Shown piece after piece: positions 46,661 to 60,575 of a stretch of DNA of 64,000 nt (the first letter of the stretch is position 1; each line of letters starts with the position of its first letter). The notes beneath the pieces are model-generated. The model saw only the letters and a program-made list of their open reading frames with translations. It was not told the origin of the DNA and did not search any database. A program made the translations under genes and the position numbers. Origin of the DNA: Lichenostomus cassidix. Lineage: Eukaryota; Chordata; Aves; Passeriformes; Meliphagidae. The stretch lies in NCBI GenBank assembly GCA_008360975.2, contig CM039183.1, positions 37,129,850-37,193,849 of the forward strand. Direction: 5' to 3'.

Positions 46661-49305
46661 ATTTATGGAGCATCAGAGGTAAGGTGCAATCCTATTTCAA
46701 GCCTCAATTATGCACATGTGCCTTACACCATGGCCTTCACTAGCCATGCTCCAGTTGTCCCCCAGCTGCCTTCAGCTGCGATGGGTGCATGTGTCCCACA
46801 CTGTCACAGGCCAAGGCTCTGACCAAGGCTCCAGCCAAGCCTTGGGATCAGACCAAGGCAAATTTATAATGTTTCCCAGGCAAGGACTTTTTCCTCGATT
46901 TGGTCACCTAAGCAACTGACCTGGCTCAGTGAGCATGTTTCTGATTTTCCCACTCAAACAGCAAGAGCTTGCAGCAAGAGAACGCCCTGCACTAATTCAC
47001 TTCTCAGGCTGGAGCCATACACCAAGCAGGACTAATTTTGCATTTGAGACATTTGAAAGAGCGCTGTGTTCTCATATAATCAAAGACTGAGCCTGAAGTA
47101 CACTGTGTTGAAAGGTTTTCCTGACCAGAATATCTTCCACCAGGAAATGCTGCTTTGTCGGAATTGAAATGCTTTATAGGAACATTTTGTTTGGGGTGAT
47201 GTTTTTGACAGAAAAAAATGTAAGCAATTCAAAATCTCAAGAAACTTTTTCTCACTGCTGGTTGTTTCAGTGTAGGCCTGATTTCATTTCTTTTAGTTTC
47301 GAGCATATATTATTTTTATTTACTATTCATGAGTTAAATATTATCAAATCACCTGCACAATATCCTTGAAACATTTCAGTCCTGTTAATTCTGACATTGA
47401 CCAACTTGATTATTAGAAGGCTTCAATAAGCTTGGGTTTTAACAATTATGTCTTTACTGGCCCTTGTGCATGCACAGAGCTTTTTAATATTTTAAGAAAA
47501 CAAGCAAATTCCAGAAATTTAATTTCAACAGAATTTATAACTGCTGTGAGGATGACAGACAACCTAAAAAAAAACCCAAAAAAACCCAATCTGTTTAGAT
47601 GGATAAAGTTTTCCCAAGTTATAAGCAGCCAAAGTAAAACTAAACATTATTGAGTGATCTCAATAATAGATGGCAACCTTTGTTCCATCTATTACACAGC
47701 AAACAATTTGTCCTTGGAAGTCACTCTGAAAACAGTAACTGTTTTTAATTTTTTAAATAATACCATTTATAGAGAACTTTTAGCACAAAGAGAAGACATT
47801 TGAAGCCAGTTTTTTTAGTGTTAGCTGAATCAGTGATGAATATGATGTATACAATTGCCTACAGTTAAAACTTCCTAAAGCTAATTTATAGCAACATGAG
47901 CCCTGCATATTGATAATGTCCTTATAAAAAACAGACTAAATAGAAGTTCTCTAAAACTGAGGACAAGTCGGACTCCAGTAATCTTTTATTTCCAGTTCAC
48001 AAAACATTTTATAGCTTCCTAGGTGTTTACTTTTATTGTCATGAGTCTCAGCACATTGTGATTATGGAAAAAGGTAAAGCAAAACAGTGATGAAGGAGAC
48101 TCTCACATAGAAAAGTAACAGGAAATATTTGGAGTTTTATTAAAAAGCAATGCTTTCATAGAATTTCCTACTAAATAAACAATGTTTGGCTCATCTCTGA
48201 CATAACAGGCTGGGATTCTTCAATTCATTACTCAGTTGCTCTCTACAGAGACATTTGGAAATAGGAGTGCTCCGAGCAGGCATGCTCAGAAGTGTAATGT
48301 GGGTAGTAAGAAATCCACCTCCATACAGAACACTGCAACAAGGACTTGTTTGGCTGTAGGCCTGACTGCTTTTTCTGTGAAACATTAATTGGTTGGGTAA
48401 AAGAGATCACTCTGGTTTTCCACAGGCACTTGGACTGAGGTGGCCACAACCTCTTCCAAGATTCTTTACATTTAATTTTCTACTAGCCACTTCTTAGGCA
48501 CATTAATAAACAAATCAGCTTCTGATCTTTGAGGGAGTGAGATTTTTGAACAATGTTCCTACAGGCATATCGAGGGGCAAGAAAGCCGAGAGGGATTATG
48601 GAGTGGATCTCAGTGTGTTTATGAAAGGGATAATAGACCAAGTTTTCCTGCAGGAGGAGCCAGCTGTGGTTGGTGGCTCAGGAGTTTCTTTTGTTTGCTG
48701 AAACAGACTTGTCCAAACTCAAAAGGATTAATGTCTTCTCAAAAGTTTCAGCACCTTTCTGGAGGCCAGAAAAAGCTATCTGAGGCATGGGTTCCTGCTG
48801 CTAAAATGCAGGGCCAGAGCACAGACCTACCAGTCTTCACTGAAATGTCACTGGGGTCCTGCCTCTTTTGCCAGTTTCCTTCTTCCACTAGTCCCACCTC
48901 AGTCTCACAGAGGGGTCTTGGGAGAACCAAAAAATGTGCACATCACCTTTTATCATCTAAAACAACTGGGGGAACATTCCAGAAACCACTCTGATGGAGG
49001 CAATGATGCTTGACTGAAATATGGTAGATGTGCCAATCATTACTGCAGTAAGGCTGCAGCATGGAGTCCAGTGCTTGGAAGGCATCAACCCAAGCAGGTC
49101 TACAGTCTCAGCTTGCTCTGCTCTAAACTTAAGACTCTCATTCTGTACTCCCAACGGCCTCTTCCATCATTGGATATATTGTCCATCACACCAGCTCTGT
49201 TTCAGGTGGAAAGCAGAATGCCTTTAAAAAGAAAGAGAAAAGGAAGGCTGGACACACCTGTGCATTTCACATGTGACTTTCACCCACCTCCTGCCATAGA
49301 GCTAC
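46661..49305. other. Unique non-coding DNA
   Basis: There is no supported gene, and open frames are below 100 codons. A short imperfect repeat of 'ccaaggc' lies at 46810-46859 and an A/C-rich run at 47566-47588 (aaaaaaaacccaaaaaaac). Nothing else was recognised. Confidence 0.5.
46810..46859 (+). repeat. Short ccaaggc repeat cluster
   Basis: Four copies of CCAAGG or CCAAGC sit within 50 bases (ccaaggctctga, ccaaggctccag, ccaagccttggg, ccaaggca). They form an irregular minisatellite of about 12-18 bp spacing. Its role is unknown. Confidence 0.6.
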
Positions 49306-49640
49306 AAAAATGTTGAGTTTATTTATATATAAATAAATACATTTTTTCATCACTGCAACTTGTAAATAGGAAATGAAGTCACAATCCTCAAAATTATAAT
49401 GGCAGGCACACAAAGACACAGTTGCTGGCACGGAATTCAATTAGCAGATAGCAATCACCCTTGGGTGACTGTGTGAGGTGGAAATATACAGGCATGCTAA
49501 TAAGTAATATCTTAAAGCCAAGGCGTTTATCAGCCAGCAGCCAGACATGGGCATAAGTGTGGGCAGACAGCACTGCTCTGGGATATTTAATAAAACCTGC
49601 TCTCCTCACTTGAGGATTTGTGTTTAATCATTTGGTAACA
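49306..49640. other. Possible conserved non-coding element
   Basis: Starts with 'tttatttatatataaataaa' and continues as even-complexity sequence. It contains 'gaattcaattagcagatagc' and the small dyad tcaccc-tt-gggtga near 49456-49469. No coding frame above 71 codons. The judgement is by texture only. Confidence 0.25.
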
Positions 49641-52600
49641 TTTTAGAAACATCTAGCCTGGGAAGCTTCTCAAATGGAACTGCTTAGGTCAGAAAACGTA
49701 GAGAGTTATTTACTGATACTAAAATAGCCAAAGGAACAGAGTGGATTCTAGGTAATATTAACAGAACTCTTTGTTGCCATCTTTTTGACCTTTTGAGTTT
49801 CTGGGGTATGCCTGCTACGTGAATCACAGCCTTATCTGGGGAAACATGCAGGAGGCGTTCATTAATACTGGGAAAGCAAATGATTGAACTGCTGTTTGAA
49901 ATAAAATTTTAACTCTTTTTTGCTTGGTTGAAAGCCTAAAGCTAAAATAGTTTTCTTCAATTTGCATTGCATTTTGGCCTTTCAAAGGCTTCAGGCAGGC
50001 CAGGGTTTGTCATGTGCTGAAAGATGTTCAATTTAAACTTTCTCATCAGAGCTCTCTTTGTTCTACGGCAGTCAGGTGAACTCACAGGACTGTTTTTCAT
50101 GGCTAAATACCTCTGCTTGGAGAAAACGCATATCCAGCAGCAAAGTCATGAGTTTCTTTAAAGGAAGGTAGTTCAGCTTAGGGAGATGTTTGTCAGGAGA
50201 GTCATACAGAAGAAATGTAAGGGATGGTGTTAGTACATTCTTGGGTAACTCTCCAGGGTTAAAGGATTCATAAAATGAAAGTGGTTTGGAGCAGGACACA
50301 GGAGGCCAGCCAGCCTAGTCATAGGACATGCAGGAAGCAGCACATGTCAGCCATTATTGAGGAAGGCTGGAGGCTGTTGGCTGTGAAGCAGACGGTGTTT
50401 CTGGTAGATGCCCTCACTACTTTTGGTTTTCCCTCTGCTCTGGGTATGCAGTCATATCTTTTGTGGTCATTGGCTCTTCAACTGGGCTAGTGCCAGTGGA
50501 AAGTCCGCAGTGCCTTCACTCCTTCCCTGAGAGCGGGGAGCATCCCTCTGAGCACACTGCCTCAGCAGACCACACTGTCCCTCTCACAGCTGTGGCTGCC
50601 TGATTTGCTTTCTTTGGAACATTTCTGATGCCCATGCAGGCTCTGGTGGCCACCAATAGTTGCACAGCAGCTGAATCAGTGGGTGATTGTCCAATTTGCA
50701 GAGTCTCAGTTGTTTTGCTTTGTCAGAGGAACCATCAATAGGTGAGCTTAAACAAATGTTAAAGATGAGCAGTGACATTCTGCAAACACCCTCTAACAGG
50801 TGCTCTCAGTACCTGTTTCCTTTTCCCCTGGGGATTCACCTGACCTACAGATCAGTGGCCAGAACCTCTGCCAGCCATTTTCCACACTGCTGGCATGCAA
50901 CCCAGCCTGGGCTCTGCTCAGGAAGCTGTAAAGTGGCTCTGAATAGCTGCTGTGAAGCTGTGCTGCTCCTGTGCTGCTCCTGCCACAAAGAGTTTTCAGT
51001 GCCCGCCTCACTAATGGATGGGTTTCTCCTATACAGAGTGCCAAACAATGCAGTGATACATTCAGGTTTTATTAATGTGAGTTTAGCATGGCCACATTAT
51101 TCATAATGCAAACAGCATAAGAGAACTGCACTGTTCATCCCAAATGTGCGACCATAAATCCTGTGAACCACGCAGCACCGTCGAATTGGTGTGTTTTCAC
51201 CACTTATTTAGCAGGAAAGCTATTTGTATTCCCTCTGTATGTAAACCCAAGCTGTCTTAATATTGCAAGCCCAAACTGTGTTGGAGGAGGTAATAGCAAC
51301 AAAAAAATAGCAACCAGTACATTTTAGAAAACTCAGCCGTAACTCTATGATAGCTGCCAAATGAGAGGGGAGCAGGTCCTGTGGATGGGATCTCTGCTGA
51401 GGGGGCTCAGCCCTTGCCCAGCTCCAGGCCATGACAGTGGAGTGCTGCATTTGCTTCAGGACTGAACGTGGATCTCCTCTGCTGAGGAGTGTGTGTGTAT
51501 GTGTCTGTGTTTGTACACGACAGGGGGAGATTTTGTGCTGCTGCTTGCTTGGTTTGCTGTCACAGAGAGCAGCTGCAGCCATGGGGTGTGTGAAGCAGGC
51601 CCAGTGGAGGTAAATTAATGGCCTGAGTGTAGGTAAGCTGGTCAAGAATTCAAGACAATTGTAATTTACTGTGATAAGGACACATCACCTGCCTAACATA
51701 AATCAGGCTTTTAGGTATCAGGAAGGAGTATGCTGATTTGCTGCTATGCTTTCCTTGGGAGCAGTCCCAGAGGGAGTCAGCCTGAGCTGAAGATGGGAGC
51801 AAGCAATGGCTTGGGAGGAGCTAGGCTGAGCCTCCTTTCATTTAGGCACTGTGTGACTGCGAGAGAGATGAAGTTGAAGCTAACTTTTGCATGCATCTGC
51901 ATCCGACCTAGTGACCCAGAAATGAAGGGCTACAGGAGTTATTACCAGCCTTTTCAGCTACCAGTTCTTGCAGAAGTCCTGTCACCCTGCTTCCATCAAC
52001 CTTTGCCAGGCCTGGAAGCTGGGCAGTGTCAGTCCCCCATCACCTGTGGCCTTAGCATTGTTTCTTTGACGCTGCACAGTGCTCATTAAGGGAAAGGTTC
52101 ACTAGAAGATTCGTGCACATTCTAAATGTGAGTGTTATTAGTTGACTCAGACGCGATGGCTCAGAGAAATTACTGAGCGGACTCTTGATAATTTTGCAAG
52201 AAATACTGCCAGAGCTAGTGGAGACACCTCCCCTTCTCTCCTCCCCCTTCTCTCCTGCAGCCGCACCCTCTCCTGTATGGCCATTTCGGCAATTCCCTCC
52301 GGGCTGAGAGAGGAATCTGATTTCCTAAGCCTTACCTCTGAAACAAGCTCCCTGCACTCCTCCAGCTACTTTTTTCACTGTTGGTATTAGCACTGGAAAT
52401 GCTGACAGCAGCTGCTAAAGGTTAAATGTGTTGGTAGAAAATCAATAGTGTGGTGCCCCCTTCTCCCTCTTCCCTCAGCTTCTCAGGGGGAAAATGGCCC
52501 CTGGATACCTGAAGAATATAAGTTCATATTTATCCATCTCAGAACACATGCATTTATGCAAGAGGCTTAAAGGATATCTTTTATGATCCTGGTACAGCGA

Positions 52601-54246
52601 CACTTTTCTTAATTCAGTGCTTGGAAGAGTGACAGAGGCTTCTGGAAGCATTGGTTATTATGCAGGGCATGGGTTTTAAAACGTTAAGTACCTTGATTGT
52701 CTCTCACATAGCTAGTGCTGTCAGCAGTTTGCACAGTGCTTTTATGTGTCTTTTTCCTCTCTGAGACACCTGTGTTAAGTTCAGAACTGATTCTGCTTCT
52801 GAAGCAATTTATTAAACATCTTCAGTTCACCACTTCTGTGAAGAGGTCAATTTGTTCTTTCTGCCTAGAGATGCAAAACTCTTGAGCTTCAGCTGGTAGA
52901 TGCAAGTATTAGGTGAATTTCTTGCTGTTTGACTTAAGCTTTCTTTCAATCTACTCTCTCTAGTGATCCTTTCCTGTAACATAAACATTTATTTTTCATG
53001 AAATGTGCAGACATGCTCCTGTACCAGTTTAGGGCAGGTGCAGTTGGGTAGCCTGGCACACACACACTCTACTCTTCACCCTCTTCTGGCAGAGACATTT
53101 TCCAGATGACAGAAAACATCTGCTTCTTTCTCTTGTGTTCCTTTGTCATTCTTACAAGGTGCCCATGTGGTGGTGGTGGGTTGGCACACACTCATGTGAT
53201 GAGGTTCCTGGAGCACAAACAGCCTGAAGCTGCTCCCTAAAGCAGCTCATGCACAGGCTGCTGGATGCATATGAGGAGTCTCTGGCTTTTGATTCTTTCT
53301 GAGGTGGCCTCCCTGGAGATTAAAAACAGGACTCTGAGAAGGAGTCCTGCCCCGAAACTCAATTTTGTAATATTTTTTTTCCTCTTCTTATTGCTTGAAG
53401 TCTTCAGGGAGGTGCCATCTATAAATCCTCACTCTCACAGGTCCAAATGCCTCTGCTTATTCTTTTTTGTGGGTGGGCTTTTTATTTTTTTTTTATTTGT
53501 TTGTTTTTAATCTGGATATTTCTGATATGTAAATTTACTTGGATCACATATGCACATACTAGATACAACAGGTTTAATGTTAAAATAAAAAAATTAAGTG
53601 TTATGTACTGGACACAAATTAAACTTTACTTTGCATGTGTCCTACATAAACTTTTTTTCCCCTCTTTTTTTTCCCCACCCGTAATTCTTATCATTGTTCT
53701 GAGATCACGTTTGTTTTGCTGTTACAGCTAGGAATATGGCTCATGGTGTTTGGCTAGTCCACCAGTTCTGGAGGGAGCACATGTGCTGAAAGAAAAATCA
53801 GTAGGTATTCATAAAGTTATCCCTAGGACCTTGGTCAATCTTTAATGAGTAGACCTGAGAGAGCAGATCCTGAAGTAAATGGGACCATTTCTATTGGAAT
53901 ATCAAATATATTAATTAAACTGTTGTCCAAAGACAAGTATGGACTTAAAAGTTGATATTTTCCCTGAACAATGAATATTTTGGTAAAATTCTGATATTAC
54001 TAATTTCAGAAGTTACATAATATAATTTTCTGGACTGTATTTTGCATACAATATGGTTTCTTTCAAAGTCTTTTTGTGGGGAGGGGATTCCGTTCTTTTT
54101 TCCTATTTTGTTTTTTAATTTTTTTTAAGGCAAAGTCAGACTGTGAATTTAAGAAGCAAAATTGATTACAAAAAATACCTGGAGAGCATAAATCAGTGGG
54201 AGCTTCAGAAGTAACAGACTCTCAGAGTTAGTGATAGAGTAGTATT
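49641..54246. other. Unique non-coding DNA
   Basis: The largest frames are 141 codons (51220-51645, minus) and 139 codons (50687-51106, plus). Neither resembles a known family and both lie in slightly GC-richer parts. Small repeats are a perfect 11-bp tandem duplication (gtgctgctcct twice) at 50960-50981 and GT-rich sequence at 51489-51516. A (TGG)n run lies at 53167-53180, with T-rich runs near 53371-53510. No transposon was recognised. Confidence 0.5.
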
Positions 54247-54556
<310 letters not shown>

Positions 54557-55424
54557 ATCATAGAAAGGGTCTGTAGAAGTATGTGCTTGAACCACTAAAA
54601 ATGTCCAGTTCTCAAGGATGCTGACCAATTTGTTATTCTTAGTTTTAATTTAAATGAAATATTTTCAGCATGTGGTTCATTTCCAAACAAATCAAAGCAA
54701 AAAAATCCTGAACCACAAGTGATGCTGCACATTTCCTGTTGGAAAAGATTTCAGAAGTTCATAAAATGTCTCCAGCCCTTACAATATATCATGTCAAACT
54801 AATTTATAGTAGTCAATGAACAGTCAGAAGTGGTGGAGGAGAGAGATGGAAAGCCTATAATATTCTACTTTTTTTCAGATCTGTATATCAGGGGATTTTT
54901 TTTTGCCTTTATATACAACTCAGGCATGGCATCTCTTCTTCCTTGCTTCAGGAAAAAAAAGAAAAAGAAAAAAAAAAGAAAGAAGGGAAAAACATCTACA
55001 TATTTGTATTATATTATGTTCTCCAAGTAGCAAATTCCCTCTGCCAGCTATCTGTGGGTGTGCAGCCCTTCCTCAGGAACATGCTGTATCTTCTGAGTTC
55101 CTGTGTTTGTGATATCACAGTGCCTTTGCTCTGCAGAACCATGAATGGGGCCATTATGAGGGGCTGCCAGATAATTAAGATTCTGAGAGGGGTAGGCTGC
55201 TAAAAGCATGTTTAGTGAGGAAATTACAAGGCCAATAAAAAAATGTCTTTGCGAGTTCCGATTGTATTCTTTCCTTCTGTGGGTCTAATTTTTCAAGGTC
55301 TGGCTGGATCGTGATGAGGTTTTCTTTCATCCCTTTTTTTCTCTCTACAACAGGCACTGAGGCTGGAATCTAAGTCCAAGTTAATGAAGCAGCCTCAAAG
55401 TTGAAGAGGAAGAGAATAAACCAC
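54557..55424. other. Unique DNA with an A-rich tract
   Basis: No gene is supported. A purine tract of about 40 bases, nearly all A with scattered G, lies at 54950-54992. It is not adjacent to a recognisable retrotransposon and gives rise only to chance lysine-rich frames. Confidence 0.5.
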
Positions 55425-55545
55425 AGCTCTGAGGCACAGACCATTGGAGATTCCTCTTTCAAACCCTGCCTTTGCCACTCACTGCAGTTATTTGATTTGG
55501 GAACAAGATAAGAATTCACAATATCTGATTTGTAGAAATAACCTG
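55425..55545 (+). mobile_element. MIR/CORE-type SINE relic, plus strand
   Basis: The run 'ttggagattcctctttcaaa' followed by 'ccctgcctttgccactcact' corresponds to the MIR stretch 'gggttcaaatcc' plus 'ctgctctgccactgact'. The tRNA-like B box and the 'gccact' block are thus in order. It continues 'gttatttgatttgggaacaa', matching 'gtgtgaccttgggcaa', and then 'atatctgatttgtagaaata', matching 'tctgtaaaatggg'. Four landmarks are in the right order and spacing. It is an ancient, inactive copy. Confidence 0.6.
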
Positions 55546-58500
55546 GAGGAAGGAAAAACAGTCACAAATACTAATTTCAGAAATAATTTTCATCTCTCAG
55601 TTTCCTAAAAGTCTTTCTCTCCTCTAATAGCATTAAGCAAATACAAAGTACAGATTTTGGGGAAGTTTTGTACCGACTGACAAATGCATCTCCAAATAGC
55701 CCACAGTTCAGCACTTCTTTTTCTGTCAATACTCTGTGACCAGGGAAGGTTTGGAGCATAATTCTCTTCAAGTAATTCATCTTCTCCCTTTCTCTCTCTT
55801 TCTTTTTTTTTTCCCTAGTAAGAAATAGACCTGGAAATTCATTGCTGATTTCCCAGGAGTGTTATTCATGCCAGTTTATTTATGTATTTATTATTCAAGT
55901 GCAAACTATTGCAGTTCCTTGTGGTAAACTGCAAATCAAACTGATAGAGGCAGAGGGCTGGCTGTCACACCAAGTGCTGTGGAGCTGAATGCTGGCGCTG
56001 TGGCTGCTATTGCCCCTAGCTGATGAGGTGTGAGGAACAACTCAGCCTCTTTGGTGCTCAGGTCTGGTACAGAACATCCAGCCAGCATCCTTAAATTAGG
56101 CAAAGTCTCTGCTGTAAATGCCTACCCATGGCAGGGCAACAACTCTGACTATTGTCTGCCCAGGTGTTGTCTTCTTTTTTCAGTGCTGGTAACATATCGA
56201 CAGACATTGGTCAGGCTTACTCCTTCACACACTCAAAATTTGGGCGTCACGTTTGGATTAAGCCAGGGTGGTGTATGTGTGTGAGGGCAGGGCCACTGTG
56301 CCATTCATCCATTGCATCCCTCTGAGGGCAGTGATACAACCAGCAGTTTTGGTGCATCCCTTGATGGTAACCCTCTACAGCCAAGAAGGAGCAGGAAGCA
56401 GCTCCAGATAACCTGAGGAACGCTTGTGGGTGGATATGTGTCCTGCAGATAAACAGGAGACTGCAGTTTCCCAAGCCAGACACAGAGTGGATATTGCTCA
56501 CAGTGACTGCGGTCACACTCTGTCACTGAAAATGAGGCATCACTCCCCATTCAAAGGTTTAGATGCACATGCTGCCTGTAGCCACACACTCAAAGTTTGG
56601 GCTTCAAATTTTGTGTTCGTTACAATTTTTTCTTAGGATTACCTTTCAATCATTTTCCCCAGAATCTTGTTCTGCATGCCTTCACAAGGATTTAATTGTC
56701 TTCAGCAGGCCATTTCATAAAACTGCATTTTAGCATGTGAGCATAGTAGTTTATTGTTGTTAAGTGTCAGAACTGCAAGCAAGAGAAATCTATATTAAGG
56801 CTGCTAAGAAAGGGGCAATTTCAACTTTGAATGTGGTCAATTGCAAAAAGAAAAGATGTCTCTAATGCAGCACTTGTTTCTAGGCTTCCTTCTTCCCATT
56901 CTTGACTTTTTCATGAGCACTTCTCATAATTTATTCACATCCATGTACACTGTCCTTTGTTACTGTGTGAAAAACCTACACAAAGGCAGTTCATTGATTA
57001 CACAGAGGAAGAAGTGAAATTCCTGTCAAATTCTTAAAGAAATCAAATTAAAAGAGTTGTCATTTTACTTTATTGACTTAGTATTGTTCCTTTTCATAAC
57101 AAAGGATAAAAATGTGATTTTGAAATGGTTGTGTTCCTTTGCGTGGTATATTGATTTCCATATAGATATGCTGATTTACACTAGCAGAAGTCCTAATTGC
57201 TTATTCGAATGCCATCTTGCTATGTCATCTTGGAAGAGACATAATGTTCCTGTATTTTTCATGTGACCTTGTCTTATCTGCAAAGCTCAAATTTCATTGC
57301 CACTCTAGGAAAGGTTACTGGTGAGAAATGTTTGAGCCTTAAATGGATTCTTAAATTTGAATAGGACTCATTTTTTATGTGTTCAGAACCAGGCTTAGGT
57401 CCAAATACCTCTGAAACTTGAGAAGATTCAAATTTGCATCTAGACTGAATTGTGCAACTTAAGTCTGTTTCAAATACATAGATAATTCTGTGTGCAAAGA
57501 GTGTAAATCCACATGTACATGTGTGTGTGCACATATAGGCAAACATATGTGTGTTGATACATAACCACACAAATGTATATACCTCACTTCAGTGTCATAC
57601 TTGGAAATAATAAGTGACTTATGTATCTTTGACCAGAATTCCATCAGTATTTACTTCCTAAAAGGGAAATCAAATTTTAAAAGTTTTTAAATAATTTCTT
57701 GAGTAGCTAAAGAAATCACTGATGGGAAAGAAAAACCAAACTAAAACAAAACAAAGGAATCAACTTCAGTTTTTTGGAAAATTTCTCTCATTGGCCATGA
57801 ACCAGATTCTAGACATAAACATAAGTAGGGTATTTAAAATGTTTATTAGTTCCTTGTCATTGTTCTATATTGAGTTCAATATAGATTTTGGTTTGAATAG
57901 GACCACAATTAGAAGAAAACCCCCTTTATGTGGCTAATGCAATGTAAATAAGTTTTGGAAGTGTGAAGCAGTGATTGGCAGGAGGAGGGAAAGGATTGTG
58001 TGGGATGGGTGACAAACCAGGGAATCAAAATGTGGAAATGAAGTAGACATAGAAACATTCTGGTTGTTTTGGAGAAAATCACTGTCTGACTTCTGGTTCT
58101 GCAGAAACAAAGACAGGGTGGCCTGGATTTGAATCCTTTTTTTACCAGCAAATCCAGTCTTCAGGATCGTTTGCATAACCCATTCCAGCTTTGGCTCATG
58201 TCTGTTCTGAATAAGCAGTTAAGCAGTTTGGGTATTTTTCAGTTCCCTGTGGGCTGGCAGAGAAAAGATATGCAGCACAGAGGACTGAAGGAGATGATTT
58301 GTTTAGCTTTTGCTGGCCTGTATGGATGCACATCCCTGAAGGCAGCAGTACTCTCCACTCCCATTCCCAGTACTGACCTGTATGCCAGGCAGAAGGTGCT
58401 GGTCTCACAGACAGAAGGTGTTTGGTGCTCAGTGCTCCAAACACCTATTTACAGAGGTTTGACATAACTTAGGAGCATAACAGAGCTGTCTGCTAAAAAC

Positions 58501-58800
58501 TCAGCGTGCTCTGAAGCTGGTGCAGGTTCCTGCTCAGCAGGAGTGGCTCCAGTGGACACAGGAAAAACAGAGAAATCAGCCAAGTGTTAAATGCCTCCCC
58601 AAACCCTTGTTTATAAGCTGGTGCTAAACCTGTGCTGTACTGCAGACTCTTCCTATGAGAGTATCCAAATGCGTTGTTAGCACACCAAATCACAGGAGCC
58701 AAATTTCATCAGCAGGTTTGTGGCTGAAGCAGTTTTTCATGTTTGCAATTTTTTCCATATGGATGTGACTTTAGAGCAGGACACAAACCATTAAAAGGGA
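55546..58800. other. Unique non-coding DNA
   Basis: There is no supported gene; frames are at most 112 codons and unrecognised. TG/CA-rich sequence occurs at 57510-57560. A tRNA B-box-like palindrome 'ggatttgaatcc' followed by seven T lies at 58126-58145, but no tRNA fold surrounds it. No transposon was recognised with confidence. Confidence 0.5.
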
Positions 58801-59402
58801 GGAAATCAAACTTTGGCCTAATTTTGTCTCTCACCTATGGACATATATAATTTAAAAACAAAATGACTGGGCTGTTGAGAAAGAGCAAGGTTGGTGTTCA
58901 TTAGTTTACAAAGACAGATATTTGGTTAATGCCAGCATTCCAAAGATCTGGACAAGACTGCAGCCCTTTGGTGCCAAGTACCCTGCAAATGCAAGGCATG
59001 AGACAGCTCCTGTCTCCAGGAATTTGCCTTTGCTCATAACCTGCATGGAGGGAGGATATCATGCCTGAGGCAATGCCAGGGGCTAACTGGAAGGGTCAAA
59101 GCAGAACCCAGTTCTCCAGCCCAGTGCCTTGCATGAATGAGCTTCACTCTGGATTGGTTACTGTTTTCCCACAGCAGTGCTCTGCTGCACTAATTTGGAT
59201 TAGGTCCCCATTGCACTTAATGCTTCCTGAACACGTGGGAGGAAGCGGAAGAGAGGAGAGGAGGAACACAGAGGAGGAAGCAAACTCTGCCATGAAAAGC
59301 TCAACAGTTGTAGCTGCTTAATTTATGGGGTTATTTTAAATCCAGTCAGTTAAATTGCTACGGTCACCCTTTATTATAGCCTAGGCAATTTTATTTCAAG
59401 TT

Positions 59403-59433
59403 AGCTTTAATCAATTAGGAATTGATTTTAGCT
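59403..59433. promoter_or_regulatory. Homeodomain-type inverted repeat
   Basis: The arms agctttaatcaatt (59403-59416) and aattgattttagct (59420-59433) are inverted complements with 12 of 14 positions matching, separated by three bases. Each arm carries a TGATT/AATCA core plus the ATT half of a homeodomain site. The symmetry is direct observation; transcription-factor binding is inferred. Confidence 0.4.
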
Positions 59434-60528
59434 AAGTCAGTGTAAGAACATCTGATCTGGTTTAACAAAATTGGTTTTAGAGAAGTGAAATTGGTGCAGA
59501 TTCAGCTTGAGCCCAAAGAAGGCTTTCTCTTTTTGCTTGCTAATGATCAGGTAGAGGATATCCTAGTAAAACCCCAGATCCTGCACAGCCTCAGCAGTTC
59601 CTATCCCAGTCTTAAGTCCTGGCAAGATAAAATACACAGAAAGGCAGATAATGATGGTTGCCTGAATGAAGGACTCTCTCCTCAGCAACTTGTACACATA
59701 TGCACAAGCGCATCGTGCTGACTGCACTGGTCAGTGGGGGAGCTTTGGGAGCAGCAAGTGAGATGAAAGTTAAGAACTTGCCAACTCTGTCTGCCCAGAC
59801 TGCAGCCCCCCAGGCCACTGAGGCAGCAAACCATCTCCGTTGTCTTCCACTATGTGCTTTTAATGCACTTATTTTCTGCCAGTTTAGTGTTTTGAAGAGG
59901 TTTGCAAAGACAGCTGAGCTGGAGATATGTAAAGGAAAGTGGCCGGGAGCAGGTGGAGGTAGGAAAAGGAAACAGCAGCTCTTCTTGGTAGAGGTGTGGT
60001 ACTATATTGTAAAAATGGAAATCCCAGGAGAACTAAGAATTATCAATGGAGAATTTTGAGATGTGACCAATTTCTAATGATGTCTTGCCTTCAGGGCTAT
60101 GAAACATTTGTAAGGTTTTATGACCCTTTTGACACTTTTTTTCTCCAAACGATTATTCTGATATTTTTACCATCCTGTAAATCAGTACTGCATTTTAAAA
60201 AAAATTTTCTTGATCTCATCAATTTGCTGCTGTTGTTTATATCATGATTGTTAAGAGTTCTCATATAGGAACACTTTGTCACTGAATGTTAGAATCTTTC
60301 ATTTCTGTTTTCATAAACGGTAAGAATAAACCTACTGCAATCAAGAACGCACTGTTTCTAGTATTATCAGAAGAAAAAAGCAGCATTTCTGCCTAGGACT
60401 TGTTTACTTTGTGCCAGAGCTGTTCCCATGCTTGACTTCTTCTGTAGGTACAAGTAGTGTTAATGAGGTGTTAATGTGTATGTAGGAGACGAAGAAATAG
60501 ATTTGCCTTTGATCAGTCGGTGTTATTT

Positions 60529-60575
60529 CCTTTTTTCTTCCCTTTTTTTTTTTCTTCCCTTTTTTTTTTTCTTCT
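60529..60575 (+). repeat. Duplicated cttcc-T tract
   Basis: 'cttccc' followed by a run of 11-12 T occurs twice in succession, flanked by further T and C. It is low-complexity DNA that probably arose by slippage or local duplication. Confidence 0.75.

Noticed and set aside
51220..51645. 141-codon minus-strand frame and the 139-codon plus-strand frame at 50687-51106
   Set aside because: No family resemblance and no splice or start context. They include antisense of GT-rich and CTG-rich low complexity.
54950..54992. A-rich tract as the tail of a processed pseudogene or SINE
   Set aside because: The sequence upstream shows no recognisable gene or SINE body and no clear target-site duplication.
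58126..58145. tRNA gene suggested by ggatttgaatcc followed by a T run
   Set aside because: No acceptor stem, anticodon arm or A box could be found upstream; the B-box-like word alone is a short palindrome.
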